A DNA stretch of 64,000 nucleotides from Aselliscus stoliczkanus (GCA_033961575.1 CM066732.1:69602687-69666686), one strand, 5' to 3'; positions 11,920 to 23,900 are shown, numbered from the stretch's first letter. Notes: a model not told the origin generated them from the sequence alone. Numbers and translations are program-made.

Positions 11920-12450
11920 ATTCACAAGCCTCTGAGTTCTAGGTATTGTCTGATTCAAGGTTTTTCATCTATTATTCTTTCCTGGCATTTATTCTTTGCC
12001 TGAACTCATGGAATTTTACTCAGTTACAGACTACATTAGAACTATGGGTTCATAGTTTTCATCCAATTTGGAAACTTTTTGCCTATTATTTATGCAAATA
12101 TTTTTTCTTTCCTTTCAAATATGTCAGAGACTCAAGAGGATGCTTCACTGATTTGTGAAGCTCTCTCTCTGCATATCTCTTCTTTCCAACACCCTACCCT
12201 GAAAATCCTAGTTGAGTCTGCCTCTTTGAACTGTTTTTTTGTGTCTTCTACTCAACAGGATTGCTGGGCTCTGTCTCTTCTCCCCTTGCAATTTCAGAGT
12301 CTGGATATTGTCCAGGCAGAAAGCAACAGCGTTCCTGGCTCTCATTTGTTTTCCTTCTCTCAGTGATAGATCACAGTTCTTTGTTGACTGTTGGCCAGTT
12401 TTTGAAAATTGTTATCTAACAGTTGTACAGCTTTCTAGATTTTTATAATA
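11920..12450 (-). mobile_element. Second ancient L1/HAL1-type segment, antisense
   Basis: Positions about 12015-12113 repeat about 11150-11245 (ACAGACTACATTAGAACTAT, then TTTCATCCAATTTGGAAAC and TATTTATGCAAATAT). The downstream sequences differ: this copy runs into GTCAGAGACTCAAGAGG and TTCTACTCAACAGGATTGC. It could be a second insertion or an old local duplication. Confidence 0.45.
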
Positions 12451-12948
12451 GGAGGATGGGTTATTTTTTTCAGATTTTAAAAATGAGATTTGCAGTTTTG
12501 AGGGGTTCCCCTTACTGAGGTAGATTCACATAAAAAGGTAACTACATTTATCTAGATTATTAAAATAACTTTTAGTTGCAACATAATAATAATTAGAAGT
12601 GACAAATTAAAAAACAGTAATAATAATGACTGTTAGCAATATAACTATGTTTTACTCTACACTATGCTCTTGGTGAATTATATTTAATCTTTTCAGTGAT
12701 ATTATGATTATTATATTATATTCTTTCCAAGGAAGAAGACACTGATGGTTAGATTACTAAGAAAATTATGATGTCACATAATTAAGAATTAGCAGCATCG
12801 TAATTTTATTCATTCTTTACTCAACAATTATTCTTGAGTGCCTACCATGCTAGGTTTGGGGAATACAGCAATAAAACAAAACAAAATCTTACATGGTTTA
12901 CATTCTAATGGCTATATGCAGAAAATAACAATATTAATAAGTAAAATA

Positions 12949-13259
12949 AACCTTGAACAACACAGGTGTGAACTGTGTGGGTCCAGTTATACACAGATAT
13001 TTTTCAATAAATACCTGTACTGTTTTTGATCAGCAGTTGGGAGTCCATAGATATGGACAGCTGACTGCATTCAGTGATCTACACCATTTTATTAGGGAAC
13101 TGGAGCATCTGCAGATTTTAGTATCTGCAGGGGGTCCTAGAACTAATCCCCCACAGATACGGAGGTACAACTGAGTTTCTGGGGAGCCAGAAGTTATACA
13201 TGGATTTTTTTCACTTTGTGGTGGGGTTGGCACCCCAACTACCCACATTGTTCAAGGGT
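12949..13259. mobile_element. Tigger-like (pogo group) DNA transposon, 311 bp
   Basis: The ends are AACCTTGAACAA and TTGTTCAAGGGTT, an imperfect inverted repeat, with TA on each side (12947-12948 and 13260-13261). Inside are GTGGGTCCAGTTATACACAG, GTATCTGCAGGGGGTCCTAG and ACAGATACGGAGG, typical of the Tigger2/MER2 group. There is no transposase, so it is a non-autonomous copy. Confidence 0.8.
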
Positions 13260-13615
13260 TAATCATATAATAATATAAATGTTGATAAGCTCTAAAAGAA
13301 AGCAAATCAGGAAAATAGCTCAGGCAGTGTTTGAGGGTAATTACAAGGTAGATAGTGTAGCTAGGGGATACTTTTTGAAATAGTGTCTTTTGAGTTAGGA
13401 TATGAAACAGGCTTGAGAGCCTCAGGGAAATTGAGGAAAATGTAGCAAGGGATGAGATCAAAGAGTTAGGAGTGGGGTGGAAGAAATACAATTTGTAGAA
13501 CCTTATAAACCATTCTAAGGATTTTAGCATTTACTGTGAGTGAGAAGGAATCCCCATTGGACTGTTTTCTGCAGAGGGGGAAAAACATCTGACTTTCTTT
13601 TAAAGAATCTTTCTG

Positions 13616-13911
13616 GAAGTTTGTACCTTTTGACCCCATTTAAAAAGGCACAGACAGTTATAAAATAAAAAAGTCAAGGGGATTTAATTAGTTAATAACA
13701 CTGTACCGTATATTTGAAATAGCTAACAGTGTAGAATTTATAAGTCCTTATCACATACAAAAAATTTTGTAACTGTATGGTGATGGATGGTAACCAGATT
13801 TATTGTACTGATCATTTTGCAATATATACAAATATAGAATCATTTTATGTTGTTCAACTGAGACTAATATAATGTTACATGTCAATATATCTCAAATAAT
13901 AATAATAAGAA
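13616..13911 (+). mobile_element. L1 3' UTR fragment
   Basis: It contains TAATAACACTGTACCGTATA, GAAATAGCTAACAGTGTAGA, GTGATGGATGGTAACCAGAT and a (AAT)n-like tail. This is the usual bat/laurasiatherian L1 3' end, 5'-truncated to about 300 bp. The flanks AGAATCTTTCTG (about 13604-13615) and AGAATCATTCTG (about 13911-13922) look like an imperfect target duplication. Confidence 0.75.
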
Positions 13912-14085
13912 GAATCATTCTGTATGTGGTATTGCTAACAGACCTGAAGGGGCAGGCAGTGAAGCAGAGAGGCTATAACAGACTTTTGTGATAATCCAAG
14001 CTTGAGTGATTGGGCCATAGCAGTAACAGGGAAGGTGCTGAAAAGTGTTCAGATTATAAATCTATTTTCAAATTTGATATTCAAA

Positions 14086-15227
14086 GCCAGGCCTACTTTA
14101 TGCCAAAATCTGTGTGGCTTTTCATTTTCTTCCTTACTTTCCATCTTCCTTATTATCTAACATCGTGCTCTTAGTGTTCAAGTACTTAGTGTATAACACG
14201 TTATACATAATTGGTTGAATTAGTACTTAACAGTGAATTTCAAAATTCTCTGGATTAAGTTATTTCTTCAAGTAGAAAAATAAGCTTTGTGACACATACA
14301 TGTATGGGTATAATTTTCAATAACTAAAATCAAAGGTTATTATGCTTTAAAATGTTTAAAGGGGAACAATGCTAGACAAATGAGAAAGCAAAGTAGTTGG
14401 AGACAACCAGTGGAAGTAGGTTAGGGAAGCAGAGCATATCTGAGAGTACATACTGTACTTAGTAAAACATTAAAGAATGAATATGAGTTGGGAATCTAGA
14501 GACAAAGAAAAGTAAATATAGAGGACATAATGCCATTAAATCTAAGAAGTAATGTTGTTGCTAAAAAAGGGAGAAGAAACCACTATGTTTATGTCCATGT
14601 TTATGTTTAGTTTATGCTCTGCAACTCATCTCCCACTATTTGAAACATAGTAAAACAAACAAACAAACAAACTTATCCAGGATGACGAATAATGGAAATG
14701 TGTTTTCTCTTTTGTTTTTCTTTCTTTCAATATGAAAAAGAGAAGTTGTTTGGTAAATTTTTAAGAAAAATTTAGCTGGTAAAAATAGAAGCCATCTTCA
14801 CCATGATTGCTGAGACCTTAATGTGCAAAAACTGAAGCACAGAAATATTCTGTGACTAATTTATTTATCCTAACCTGTCTGATGATTTCTTTTTTTTTTT
14901 TGATAAAAATGACAGCTCCAACAGCTTCTGGCCTTTTATTTTTCCTAATTATCTTCATCTATGTATCAAAATGCTCCTCTAAAACTATGCCAATATCTTA
15001 TGGAGCAGCTCTCCCTGCCCTCTCATTGAAGAAGGGGTGATAGATCATGCTGTTAACATGGTCAAAACTAAAATATATGAAAAGTGCAATATGTTCTCTT
15101 GCTGTCAGACCTTGCAAAATGTGATATATAATTATTTGATCAGCTAATATAAAGTAATGCCTCCTTTATTTTGCTAGTAGAGAGTACAATAGTAAGTTCC
15201 TTTAGTCTATTATATAGGACATGTTTT
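14086..15227. other. AT-rich spacer, no recognisable feature
   Basis: Only a short (AAAC)n run near 14653-14672 stands out. No gene or named repeat was recognised. Confidence 0.4.
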
Positions 15228-15425
15228 GCATTCCATTTATTACTTTTATTTTTCAATTACAGTTGCATTCAATATTATTTGATATTAATTTTAGGTGTAC
15301 AGCAGAGTGATTACACATTTATATTATTTACAAAGTTACCCCTCCCCCAATTACTCTAGTATTCACCTGGCACTATATATAGTTATTACAATATTATTGA
15401 CTATATTATTGACACTTATGTTTTT
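15228..15425 (-). mobile_element. L1 3' end, antisense
   Basis: It has TTTTTCAATTACAGTTGCAT, TTAGGTGTACAGCAGAGTGA and CACTATATATAGTTATTAC, the reverse of the L1 3' UTR that also ends the copy at 50310. It is truncated and non-coding. Confidence 0.75.
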
Positions 15426-15815
15426 GTATTTTATAGAGACAAGGCTGCCTTTATAAAACTCATACTTTGTATTCACTAGGCTGCATCTACTACTGTGATT
15501 CCAGCTAAATTGGTGCTAGCATCATGGTGTAACTCATTATATTAATTATCCTCCATATTTCCCAGTAAGTCTGTGTAAATACTTGGAGGGGATCCTTATG
15601 TCAACTCAAATTAGTGAAGTAATATATCAAACATTTCATATAGGAAATCCACAAAGCTCATGGATTAACTGTTTATGTCCCCTTCTCAAAAATTTTGATA
15701 ATGTGTGTTGTAGATAATAGTTATATTTACTATTGCTTGTTTTGTGGCAAGCATTTTGAAATGTAATTTATATGTGTTTTATGTGGCAACTCACTTAATT
15801 CACTTAATTCTCCGG
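15426..15815. other. Spacer, no recognisable feature
   Basis: About 390 bp of AT-rich sequence between an L1 fragment and an LTR. Nothing recognisable. Confidence 0.4.
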
Positions 15816-16292
15816 TGATGGTTAATTTAATGTGTTCACTTGACTGGGTTAAGGCATGCCCAGATAGCTAAGAAACATTTTTTTCTGAATGTGTCTGAGA
15901 GGATGTTTGAATCTGTACACTGAGTAAAGAAAATCACCCTCACCAATTCAGGTGGGCATCATCCAAGCCAATGAGGGACTGACTAGAACAAAGAGGTGAA
16001 GAAAGAGGGAATTTGCTGTTCATTTGAGCTGGGACATCCCTCTTCTCCTACCTTAGTCATCAGTGCTTCTGCTTCTCAGGCCCTCAAACTCAGACTGAAT
16101 TACACCACTGGTTTTCCCGGCTCTAAGATTGAAAATATCAGATCATGTGACTTCTTGACATCTATAATCCTGTGAGCCAATTCCCATAATCAATGTTCTC
16201 ATATATATAGATAGCTATAGCTATAGGTACAGATACAGATATAGATATATCTACCTCCTGTTGCCTCTGTTTTTCCGGAGAACCCTAATATA
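15816..16292 (+). mobile_element. Solo LTR of ERVL class (MLT2-like)
   Basis: It begins TGATGGTTAATTTAATGTG, then TTGACTGGGTTAAGGCATGC and CCCAGATAGCTAAGAAAC. It carries TGAGCTGGGACATCCCTCTT, an expanded (TA/GATA)n tract near 16200-16250, and ends TCCGGAGAACCCTAATA. This order matches ancient ERVL LTRs of the MLT2 group. No second LTR or internal region is attached, so it is a solo LTR. Confidence 0.8.
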
Positions 16293-16633
16293 TGTTCCAA
16301 CAATGCCATAATAACTGTACTTTTATTATATTAATTTTGCTGTTGATGACACCAAGAAGAAAAAAATAAAAACATTTGAATAAACTGTTGCATACCACCC
16401 AGTTGGTAAGTGGTAAAGCTGAGAATACAGCATAGGTTTTGCTAAGCATACAGGCATGGTCATTCATAAACAAATCTTCTATATGAATCTATATTTACAA
16501 AAGAGATTAATGCTATACTCTATAAAAATAATCATCTTCCACATTTTAATAGCAATCTTTCATATAATTATTTGCATAATAACTTTTTCAGGTATACAAC
16601 ATAATATTACTATGTGTAATTTTTCTTTTTTCA

Positions 16634-16790
16634 TTTAAAAATTGTTTTTCAATTACAGTTGACATACAATATTATGTCAGTTTCAAGTGTACAATACAGT
16701 GATTAGACATTTATATAACTAATGAAGTGATCATGCTGGTAGGTCTAGCTCGCTCATCTGACAATGGGTAACTTCGCAAATTTCTATTTT
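16634..16790 (-). mobile_element. L1 3' end, antisense
   Basis: It contains TTTTTCAATTACAGTTGACA, TCAAGTGTACAATACAGTGA and TTAGACATTTATATAACTAA, the antisense L1 3' UTR. It is a 5'-truncated copy of about 150 bp. Confidence 0.78.
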
Positions 16791-17869
16791 ATGTGAAAAT
16801 ACAAACGGACCTTGGGAAAACCTATTATAATAGAAGGTACTATACAGTGCTTTATAATTTGGGCCTAGAATCAAGTGTACCCGAGTTTAAAGCAGAGTTC
16901 ATAAATTAACTAATTGTATAAATCTGGCAAGTGTCATATGCAATTAAGCCTGTAAAATAGAGATAATAAGATCTAAAACAAAACTGATAATAAAATTAAA
17001 TGTGATAACATCTCAAATAACTAAGACAATATTTATGTGAGAGTAAGTGCACACTAAATGGTACTTTTTTCTTTTATTCCCACAGCTGTATGTTTAAAAA
17101 CATAAATAGTCATACATGCATATAGAGATGGTTCTAAATTTAAGCAAGAAAATTTCTGAATATTTACTGCTCTCATGATTTATGCTGACTCTACTTAACC
17201 AAATTGCAAAAATACCTTTTGCCACACACATGAATATTTTGTCATACATGAAGGTTTTATGCTATAGGCAAATGTGAGCTTTAAGAATCCTATAAACCAC
17301 ATTATGAAAATAAAAATGACTAACGAGTTTCATTATTTAATTTAGAAATTTAGCCACAAAATATAAATTCTTGTCTTGCCACGGTAGCACGTTATATCAC
17401 TAATTTATGCATATATGCCTAGTTTCTGAAGAAAGACAATTTAGCAGGATTTTCATACTGATAATCAGCATATTAAAATAAAGGATTCAAAATTTATTTT
17501 GAACTTTAATTTCTTGTGACTACTCCCTTACTTACATGACAGAGAGAACTTTGAAAATTTTTTGCTTTAATTTATAAATCCCAGTAATTTTTTATAAAAT
17601 TGAAGAATGAATACTTTATATAAGCTAATTGTCTTTCTTAGAATTACTGGTGAGCAAAATGTGTTGTAGAACGCAAATTAAACCTTAGTTTTATTTATAA
17701 CCCGAAGAGAATATTTTCTCCAACAGCTTAGTTGCATCAGTTGAAGGAAAAAATGGGATAGAATTGAGTTTCCCCCTCAAAGTATATACCATTAGATACT
17801 ACACACAACAACACAATGCCTACATATCTTAGTCTGATATTTTAAAATAAATGAACCAATCCATGAAAG
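16791..17869. other. AT-rich spacer, no recognisable feature
   Basis: No gene, RNA or named repeat was recognised. Confidence 0.4.
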
Positions 17870-19700
17870 ACACTTGCTACCAAAAATCACGCAAGTAAAA
17901 AATATGTAATCTTATAAGCCTATATCTATTGATGACATTAATTCTATAATTAATAAACCCTTCAAAAAAATAGTCTGACCAGATAGTTTTATGGATAACA
18001 TAAAGGACATTTAAGAGTGAAAATAATACCAATTCTACACAAATTCTGCCAGAATACAGAAGCATGGGGAATGTTACCTAACTCATTTTATAAGGTATGC
18101 AAGAACCCAAATATATTCCCAATGTACTAAACAATCTCACTGAAGTAGACTGGAAAAAAGGTTGCTGATCTAAGTTTGGAAATGAGTGGAGTCATCTGTA
18201 AAACTAAAGAGAAGAGGAAAAAAACCTGCACATAACCACTGTACCCTAGTTGATAAAGATAGGCCCCAGAGCGTAGGTTAACAATTCTGATACTACTACG
18301 CATGTATATTGAATTGAATAATTAAGTAAATAAATGAAAACAATTGGAGTCAGGATTGTCATTAGAGTGGAAAATTACACATAAGCAAAGAGAAAAGTCG
18401 AGATTCATTTGTTAATGGATTCATTACAGTTTGAGAAGTCATTATGGGCTCATATTTAGCTTAGTATAAATACAGATTGTTACACATAGACACATTGTAT
18501 ATATATGTGCATACGTATACACAAAAGTTAGTACCCACATATATTTCCTTTCTCTGTCAACTGAGAAAACCAAAAAACAATGACAACCACTTAAGTTACA
18601 TGGACATTTAGTAGTTTTGTTTTAGCTTCTAACACAGTTCTCTGATTTTAAAAACCTACGCTCCTTAGAGAAATAATAACTCATTCTAGGACAGAAGGAG
18701 GAAATATGTAACATGAACTTGGAGAATCTTGTGGTATCAGAAAGTATGGAAACACTCAAAACAAAACAACACCTACAATAATGGACAGAAGACAACTGAA
18801 AAATCTCACACTGGTCAAAGGTTTCAATAATGTGAATAGCAAAATAAATAAAGTTGCATTGAATGTCAAAATGTTGCATATAATCAAAATGTCAAATAAG
18901 CACACATGAGGCCATACTGATATAAATAAAATGCTGAAAAAAATAAATATATAAGAAGATAAATCTACAATGTAGAAAAGGGCTAAATAATTTATGTAGA
19001 GCATGATTCCCTAGTCCTCATATGTGAGCTGACCATAGTTACTTCCTTCCAAAGAATGTAGCATGAAAGCGGATAAAAAATAGACCCTTTAACAATAAAG
19101 AAGCTTGAGAAACACAACTTCAGTCAAACACTAAGGTGATCATCAGTGGTACTAAGTCAGGTAGATGGAATGTACTTTTGATATAAGGTGATAAAAATGA
19201 CACTTTACATCTGTGTTCTCCTTCCCAAAAGTCATGGCCACAGATTCATAATGATAAAAATATCAGACAAATCTCAATGGAAAGGAATTCTATAAAATAC
19301 CTGGCCAGTGCTCCTCAGTGATGTCAAGGTCATCAAAAACAAGAAACGTCTGGAAGACTTTCATAGCCAAGAGTAACCTAAGGAGAAATAACGAATTTGA
19401 ATGATTAAATGATGAATAATGAAAAATAATGAATAATGTGGTATTCTGGATTGGATCTGGAAGCAAAAAATATCTAGTGAAATCTCAATAAAGTATGTTT
19501 GGTTAATAATAATGTATTCATATTTCTTTATTATTTGTAACAAATGTACAATACAAATGTAAGATGTCAATAATGCCTAAAACTACGTGTGGGTTATGTA
19601 AGAATTCTCTGTACTATTATTACAATTTTTCTATAAAACTAAAACTCTTTTAAGTGGTAGTTTATGTATGTAAAATAAAAAATATATTCTACATAATTAT
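17870..19700 (+). mobile_element. Ancient L1 (L1M-like): ORF2 remnant and 3' UTR
   Basis: Around 17965-18110 the order CCAGATAGTTTTATGGATAA, AATACCAATTCTACACAAAT, CTAACTCATTTTATAAGG follows the L1 ORF2 segment just before the reverse transcriptase core. At 19440-19640 GGATTGGATCTGGAAGCAAA, GTGGGTTATGTAAGAATTC and TCTCTGTACTATTATTAC fit an L1M 3' UTR. The middle is weakly recognisable, so this may be one old element or two. No intact frame remains. Confidence 0.5.
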
Positions 19701-19789
19701 TTATGCAGCAGGAAAGTGTTCATTAAATGGATTTCCCATAATTTATTAAAACATTCTGCTAATAAACATACAGGTTTTTTTCAAGATTT

Positions 19790-20320
19790 ACAATCCATTC
19801 AACAAATATGTATTAAGAATCTTCTATGTGTCAGATGTTAAAATAAGATTTGAGATCCAACAAAGAAAAAGACAGAAATAAGCCCATCTAATAGCATGCT
19901 AATAATTACTGAATTAGAGAGAGGCAAGACAAGTAAATTTAAAAATGAAGAAAAGGCAATCAAATAAAAAATTAAATTAAGAAAGAAAACCTATATATAT
20001 ATTTTTTCTTAATTTAATTCATATATATATATATGAATAGGAAGCAGAGCTGCTTTAAATAATAGTAGTGAACCCCAGCTTCTTGGTATGACTGCTCTAT
20101 GGACAAGAGAATATAAAAGTGAAAGAAAGAAGCAGTCTTAGGATTTTATTTTATTGCCTAGGGGAGAAATTATGGTGCTTTGGGGCTTAGACTAGGGTGG
20201 TAGCAGGGGACATATTAATGAAAGACTGATACCTGAATGTATTACAAGGAAAAGCCAATAGAATCTTCTATGATTTGGATGTAAGTATGAGAGAAAAAAT
20301 AAATCAAGATTACTTTTTTT
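19790..20320 (+). mobile_element. Ancient mammal-wide repeat, second copy
   Basis: It starts ATTCAACAAATATGTATTAA and has GACTAGGGTGGTAGCAGGG and TGATTTGGATGTAAGTATGA near its end. This is the same unnamed family as 12808-14085. It is interrupted or ended by the L1 that follows. Confidence 0.5.
19970..20019. repeat. 15-bp perfect inverted repeat
   Basis: AATTAAATTAAGAAA (19970-19984) and its exact complement TTTCTTAATTTAATT (20005-20019) enclose a 20-nt loop, followed at once by a (TA)n tract. The sequence can form a hairpin. It is more likely an AT-rich accident or a mutational duplication than a regulatory site. Confidence 0.8.
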
Positions 20321-21665
20321 TCTTAATAAAGGGGTTTGTTGCTATAAATTTCCCTCTTAGAACTGCTTTTGCTGCATCCAATATATTTTGGTGTGTCTGT
20401 TTCCATTTTCATTTGTTTTAACATATTTTTAATTTTCTCTTTATTTCTTCTTCGACTCATTTGTTGTTCAGAGGCAAGTTGTTTAATCTCCACAATTTGT
20501 GAATATTCCATTTTTCTTCTTGTAAGTGATTTCTAGTTTCATACCATTGTGGTCAGAAAAGATGCTTGATATAATACCAATTTTCTTAAATTTATGATGC
20601 TTTGTGGCATATAATATGATCTATCCTACATCATACTCCATGTGCATGTGAGAATGTGTATTCTGCTGCTATTGGATGGAATGTTCTGTAAATGCCTGTT
20701 GAGCTTATCTGGTCTAATGTGCATATTGGTCTTATTAAAAAAAATGGGCAGAGGAAATAAATAGACATTTTCCCAAGAAGACATTCAACAAGTACATGAA
20801 AAGGTGGTCAACATTACTAATCATCAGAGAAGTGAAAATCGAAACAACAATGAGATATTACCTCACATCTATTAGAATGGATGTCATCAAAACGACAAGG
20901 GATAGCAAGTGTTGATAAGAAAAAGAAACCCTTTGCACTGTTGGTGGAAATGTAAATTTGTTCAGCTACTGGAAAACAGTATAAAAGCTCCTCAAAAAAC
21001 AAAAAATATAACTACCGTATGATCTAGCAATCCGAGTTGTGGGTATATATTCAAAGGAAATGAAAAGCAGCATATTGAAGATATATCTGCACTTCCATGT
21101 TCATTGCTGCATTATTCCAAACAGCTAAGATGTGGAAACACATTTCCAGTTAATGACATTCAATGGATGAATGGATAAAGAAAGTGTGGTGCATATATAC
21201 ACAATGGAATATTATGTAGCCATGACGCAGACATCAAAATATGGATGGACCTTGAGGTCATTATGCTGAGTGAAATAAGTCAAACAGAAAAAAGCCAAAT
21301 TCTGTATAATATCACTTATATATGAAATCTAAAAATGTCAACCTCATAGAAATGGCTAGAATGGTGGTTACCATGAGTGGGCGGTGTGGGGGGAAAGTGG
21401 AGATGCTGATCAAAGAGTACAAAATTTCAGTTATAATATGAATAAGTCTGGGGATATAATGCATAGCACAATGATTGTACTAAAGTTAATGAGAGTAGAT
21501 CTAAATGTTTTCACCAAAATTAAAAAAAAAGGTAATTATGTGACATGATGTAGGTGTTAACTAATGCTATGGTGGTAATCATTTTGAAATATATAAAGTG
21601 TATCAAATCAATATGCTGTACACTGAATCAATGTTGTGCATAAATTCTATCTAAATAAATCTGAA
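20321..21665 (+). mobile_element. L1 3' portion with inverted 5' part (twin priming)
   Basis: 20321-20738 is antisense ORF2 (TTGTTGCTATAAATTTCCC, GAACTGCTTTTGCTGCATCC, ATTGTGGTCAGAAAAGATGC). From about 20740 the orientation switches to sense ORF2 end and 3' UTR (AATGGGCAGAGGAAATAAAT, CATGTTCATTGCTGCATTAT, CTTGAGGTCATTATGCTGAG). An inverted 5' piece joined directly to the sense 3' piece is the usual product of twin-primed reverse transcription. Two independent insertions remain possible because I found no clear target duplication. Confidence 0.72.
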
Positions 21666-22199
21666 GGAAAACTAAGTCCATAGGCTAAGACGTTTAAAGA
21701 GCTGAAAGACAGATAACTATATTTTTTTGCATAAAGCTACTTAAAATATACAGCTTTTAAGTATTTTAATAATTCAATTAATTGTCCCCAAATGCAGAAA
21801 TAAAAACTCCCACCAGTGAGATGGTTTAATCTATTCCCTAAGAATTAATGCATATATTTGAATTAAGCATTTGCATAAAACAAAAGCTTAAAATGAGTAA
21901 TTACCATAATAAGTGTTTATTTTTTTGTATAAAATAATTCCAGAAGTAGGTAGTAGAAGGCTTCCATGGCCCCACCATGATTACACAGGCTCTTTATATC
22001 TCACTGCTCCAGAATCCTAGGTTTTACTGATTTTAATCCTCAAGTATAAGAAGGCTGTTATGCCATACAATCTGTCCCAGGTTGCAGGGGGGAACAGGAA
22101 GGAAGAGGGTACAGAGAACATTTTCTGGGGAACTTCGCCAAGACATTACCTTTATTTTAAAGCCATACCTGGAATCTCATCATCATAGGTGCTTTCACA
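21666..22199. other. Spacer, possible old unnamed repeat
   Basis: The sequence around 21970-22200 (GGCCCCACCATGATTACACA, AGAACTATGTTACATGAACA) has the feel of an old interspersed repeat, but I cannot assign it. No coding sign was seen. Confidence 0.3.
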
Positions 22200-22345
22200 C
22201 ATCACTTGCTAGAACTATGTTACATGAACAATCCCAGGTGTCATCTGCTGTGCACCATAGTACCTATAGTTATGTATTATAGAAATGAACACTTGAAACC
22301 TATATAATTTTATTAACCAATGTCACCCCAATAAATTTAATAATA
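22200..22345 (+). mobile_element. L1 3'-terminal fragment
   Basis: It contains TATAGAAATGAACACTTGAA, ACCTATATAATTTTATTAAC and CCAATGTCACCCCAATAAAT, then an A/T tail. The same terminal sequence is found at about 46480-46530, which defines a distinct L1 3' end subtype from the one at 50310. Confidence 0.7.
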
Positions 22346-23314
22346 AAATAAAAGATAGATCTCATATTAAGTGTTCTTAATACACACACATACACACACA
22401 CACACACAAAAAAAAAAAAAACACAAAAAACTCAAGGAAAGTTTTGAGGCAATGGATTTGTTTTGTGCCTTGATTGTGGTAATAGAATCATAAACATATA
22501 TGTATGTTCCAACTCATCAAGATGTATACATTAAATGCATACAATGTTTTGTATATCAGTTATACTTCATAAATTAGGAGAAATAGGTCTCTTACCTAGA
22601 AACATTGTGGCTGGTAAAAATTCAGAAAAAATGTTATTAAAGAGGAACAAAATTGCATCTTCAGTAGACATTTATCAGTGTCTGCACTATTAAGTAGCAA
22701 TAAAAATATTTCTGTAAAATATTTAAATATCATATATCTGCTATTATTGCCTTTAATTTCCTTAATTACTATTAAGTTTAATACTTAGTTATATGTTTAA
22801 CAGTCATTAGTGGCTCTTTATGTCTGTATTTATGAGACTGTATTAAGAGAAAATCTTGACAGACAAATCAAGTGCCAAGAAATACAAAGCAACTGCCATT
22901 CCACTTATTATGGTTGGGTGGTAGGAGGAAATTTTCTATGTGGCCAGAAAAAGAACCAGTTGTAGATACTGAATAACTGCTAATTATGGGACTCATTTTC
23001 TGAAGAACAAAAATATTACACAATTTACTGTAATGTGGAAATTATGAATTCCCTGTTACTGTCATTCTTGATGTAAACTAATATGTCTCTAAAAGGACCC
23101 TGTTCAAATGTAACAATATTATTAGAGAAAGAAAATTATTTTCATGAATTAATTTATTGTTTAAATAGCTGCTATTGAAAATGGTTGGACTCTCAGGGTT
23201 TGTACTAAATCATGACAAAGGAAAGGCAAACAAAATATGGGAAACTGCTCAGGTAATGTGTGTTAGGGATTTTTTTTTTCTGTTATACCCAGCTGTGTTT
23301 AATCAGAGACTTCT
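22346..23314. other. AT-rich spacer
   Basis: There is a short (CA)n plus A-run near 22382-22430. Nothing else was recognised. Confidence 0.4.
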
Positions 23315-23900
23315 GAGGTCATACAATTAAGTGCACAAACTCATCCTAAAAAAAGTGCTACATATCTCATTACTGAATATCACTATGATCACTTTTGAAG
23401 TACTCCCAATGGGAAGCTAAGCACCAAAACCAGCATGTGGTCTACCCTTCAAAGCAATTTTGGAACTCTTTTTCTGGAATGGCCATCAGAGCTGTTGTCT
23501 TATTATTCTTGATGTCCTGAATGTCATCAAAATGTCTTCCTTTATTTTTGGGTAAAGAAATAAGTCATTGGGGGCCAGATCAGGTAAGTAGGGAGCATGT
23601 TCCAATACAGTTCTTTGTTTACTGGCTAAAAATTCCCTCACAGACAGTGCCATGTGAGCTGGTGCATTGTCATGGTGCAAGAGCCGTGAATTGCTGGTGA
23701 AAAGTTCAGTGTCTAACTTTTTCACTAAGTCTTTTCAGCACTTCAAGTAGTAAAGTTGGTTAACTGTTTATCCAGTTGGTAAAAATTCATAGTGATTAAT
23801 CCTTCTGATATCCAAAAATGTGAGCAACATTGTTGCAGTAAGTTTGAGAACTTAATTATCAGACTTTGAATGTACTTAAGTAGAGTGGAGTCCCCAAAAT
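23315..23900 (-). mobile_element. Mariner transposase remnant, frameshifted
   Basis: Read on the minus strand, the catalytic part of a mariner transposase is visible. HHDNAPAH and HAPYLPDLAPNDLFLYPKIK, holding the second D and the final D of the DD34D triad, are encoded within 23486-23725. Farther upstream (about 23730-23830) HYEFLPTG and YYLEVLKRL motifs continue the homology, with an in-frame stop in this part. After KIKEDI the frame shifts by one (GRHFDDIQDI continues in another frame), and a stop interrupts the following C-terminal section. One terminus is recognisable as GAGGTCATACAATTAAGTGC at 23315. The N-terminal DNA-binding domain and the opposite terminus are missing, so the copy is dead and truncated. 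Confidence 0.85.

Larger units (their letters stand above)
12808..14085 (+). mobile_element. Ancient mammal-wide repeat, split by two insertions
   Basis: Three pieces read in order: 12808-12948 (TACTCAACAATTATTCTTGA, GGGGAATACAGCAATAAAAC), 13260-13615 (CTTATAAACCATTCTAAGG, TTACTGTGAGTGAGAAGG) and 13912-14085 (GATAATCCAAGCTTGAGTG). I know this sequence series from mammalian genomes but cannot name the family safely. A Tigger-like element and an L1 3' end are inserted into it. A second copy of the family is at about 19790-20320. Confidence 0.55.
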
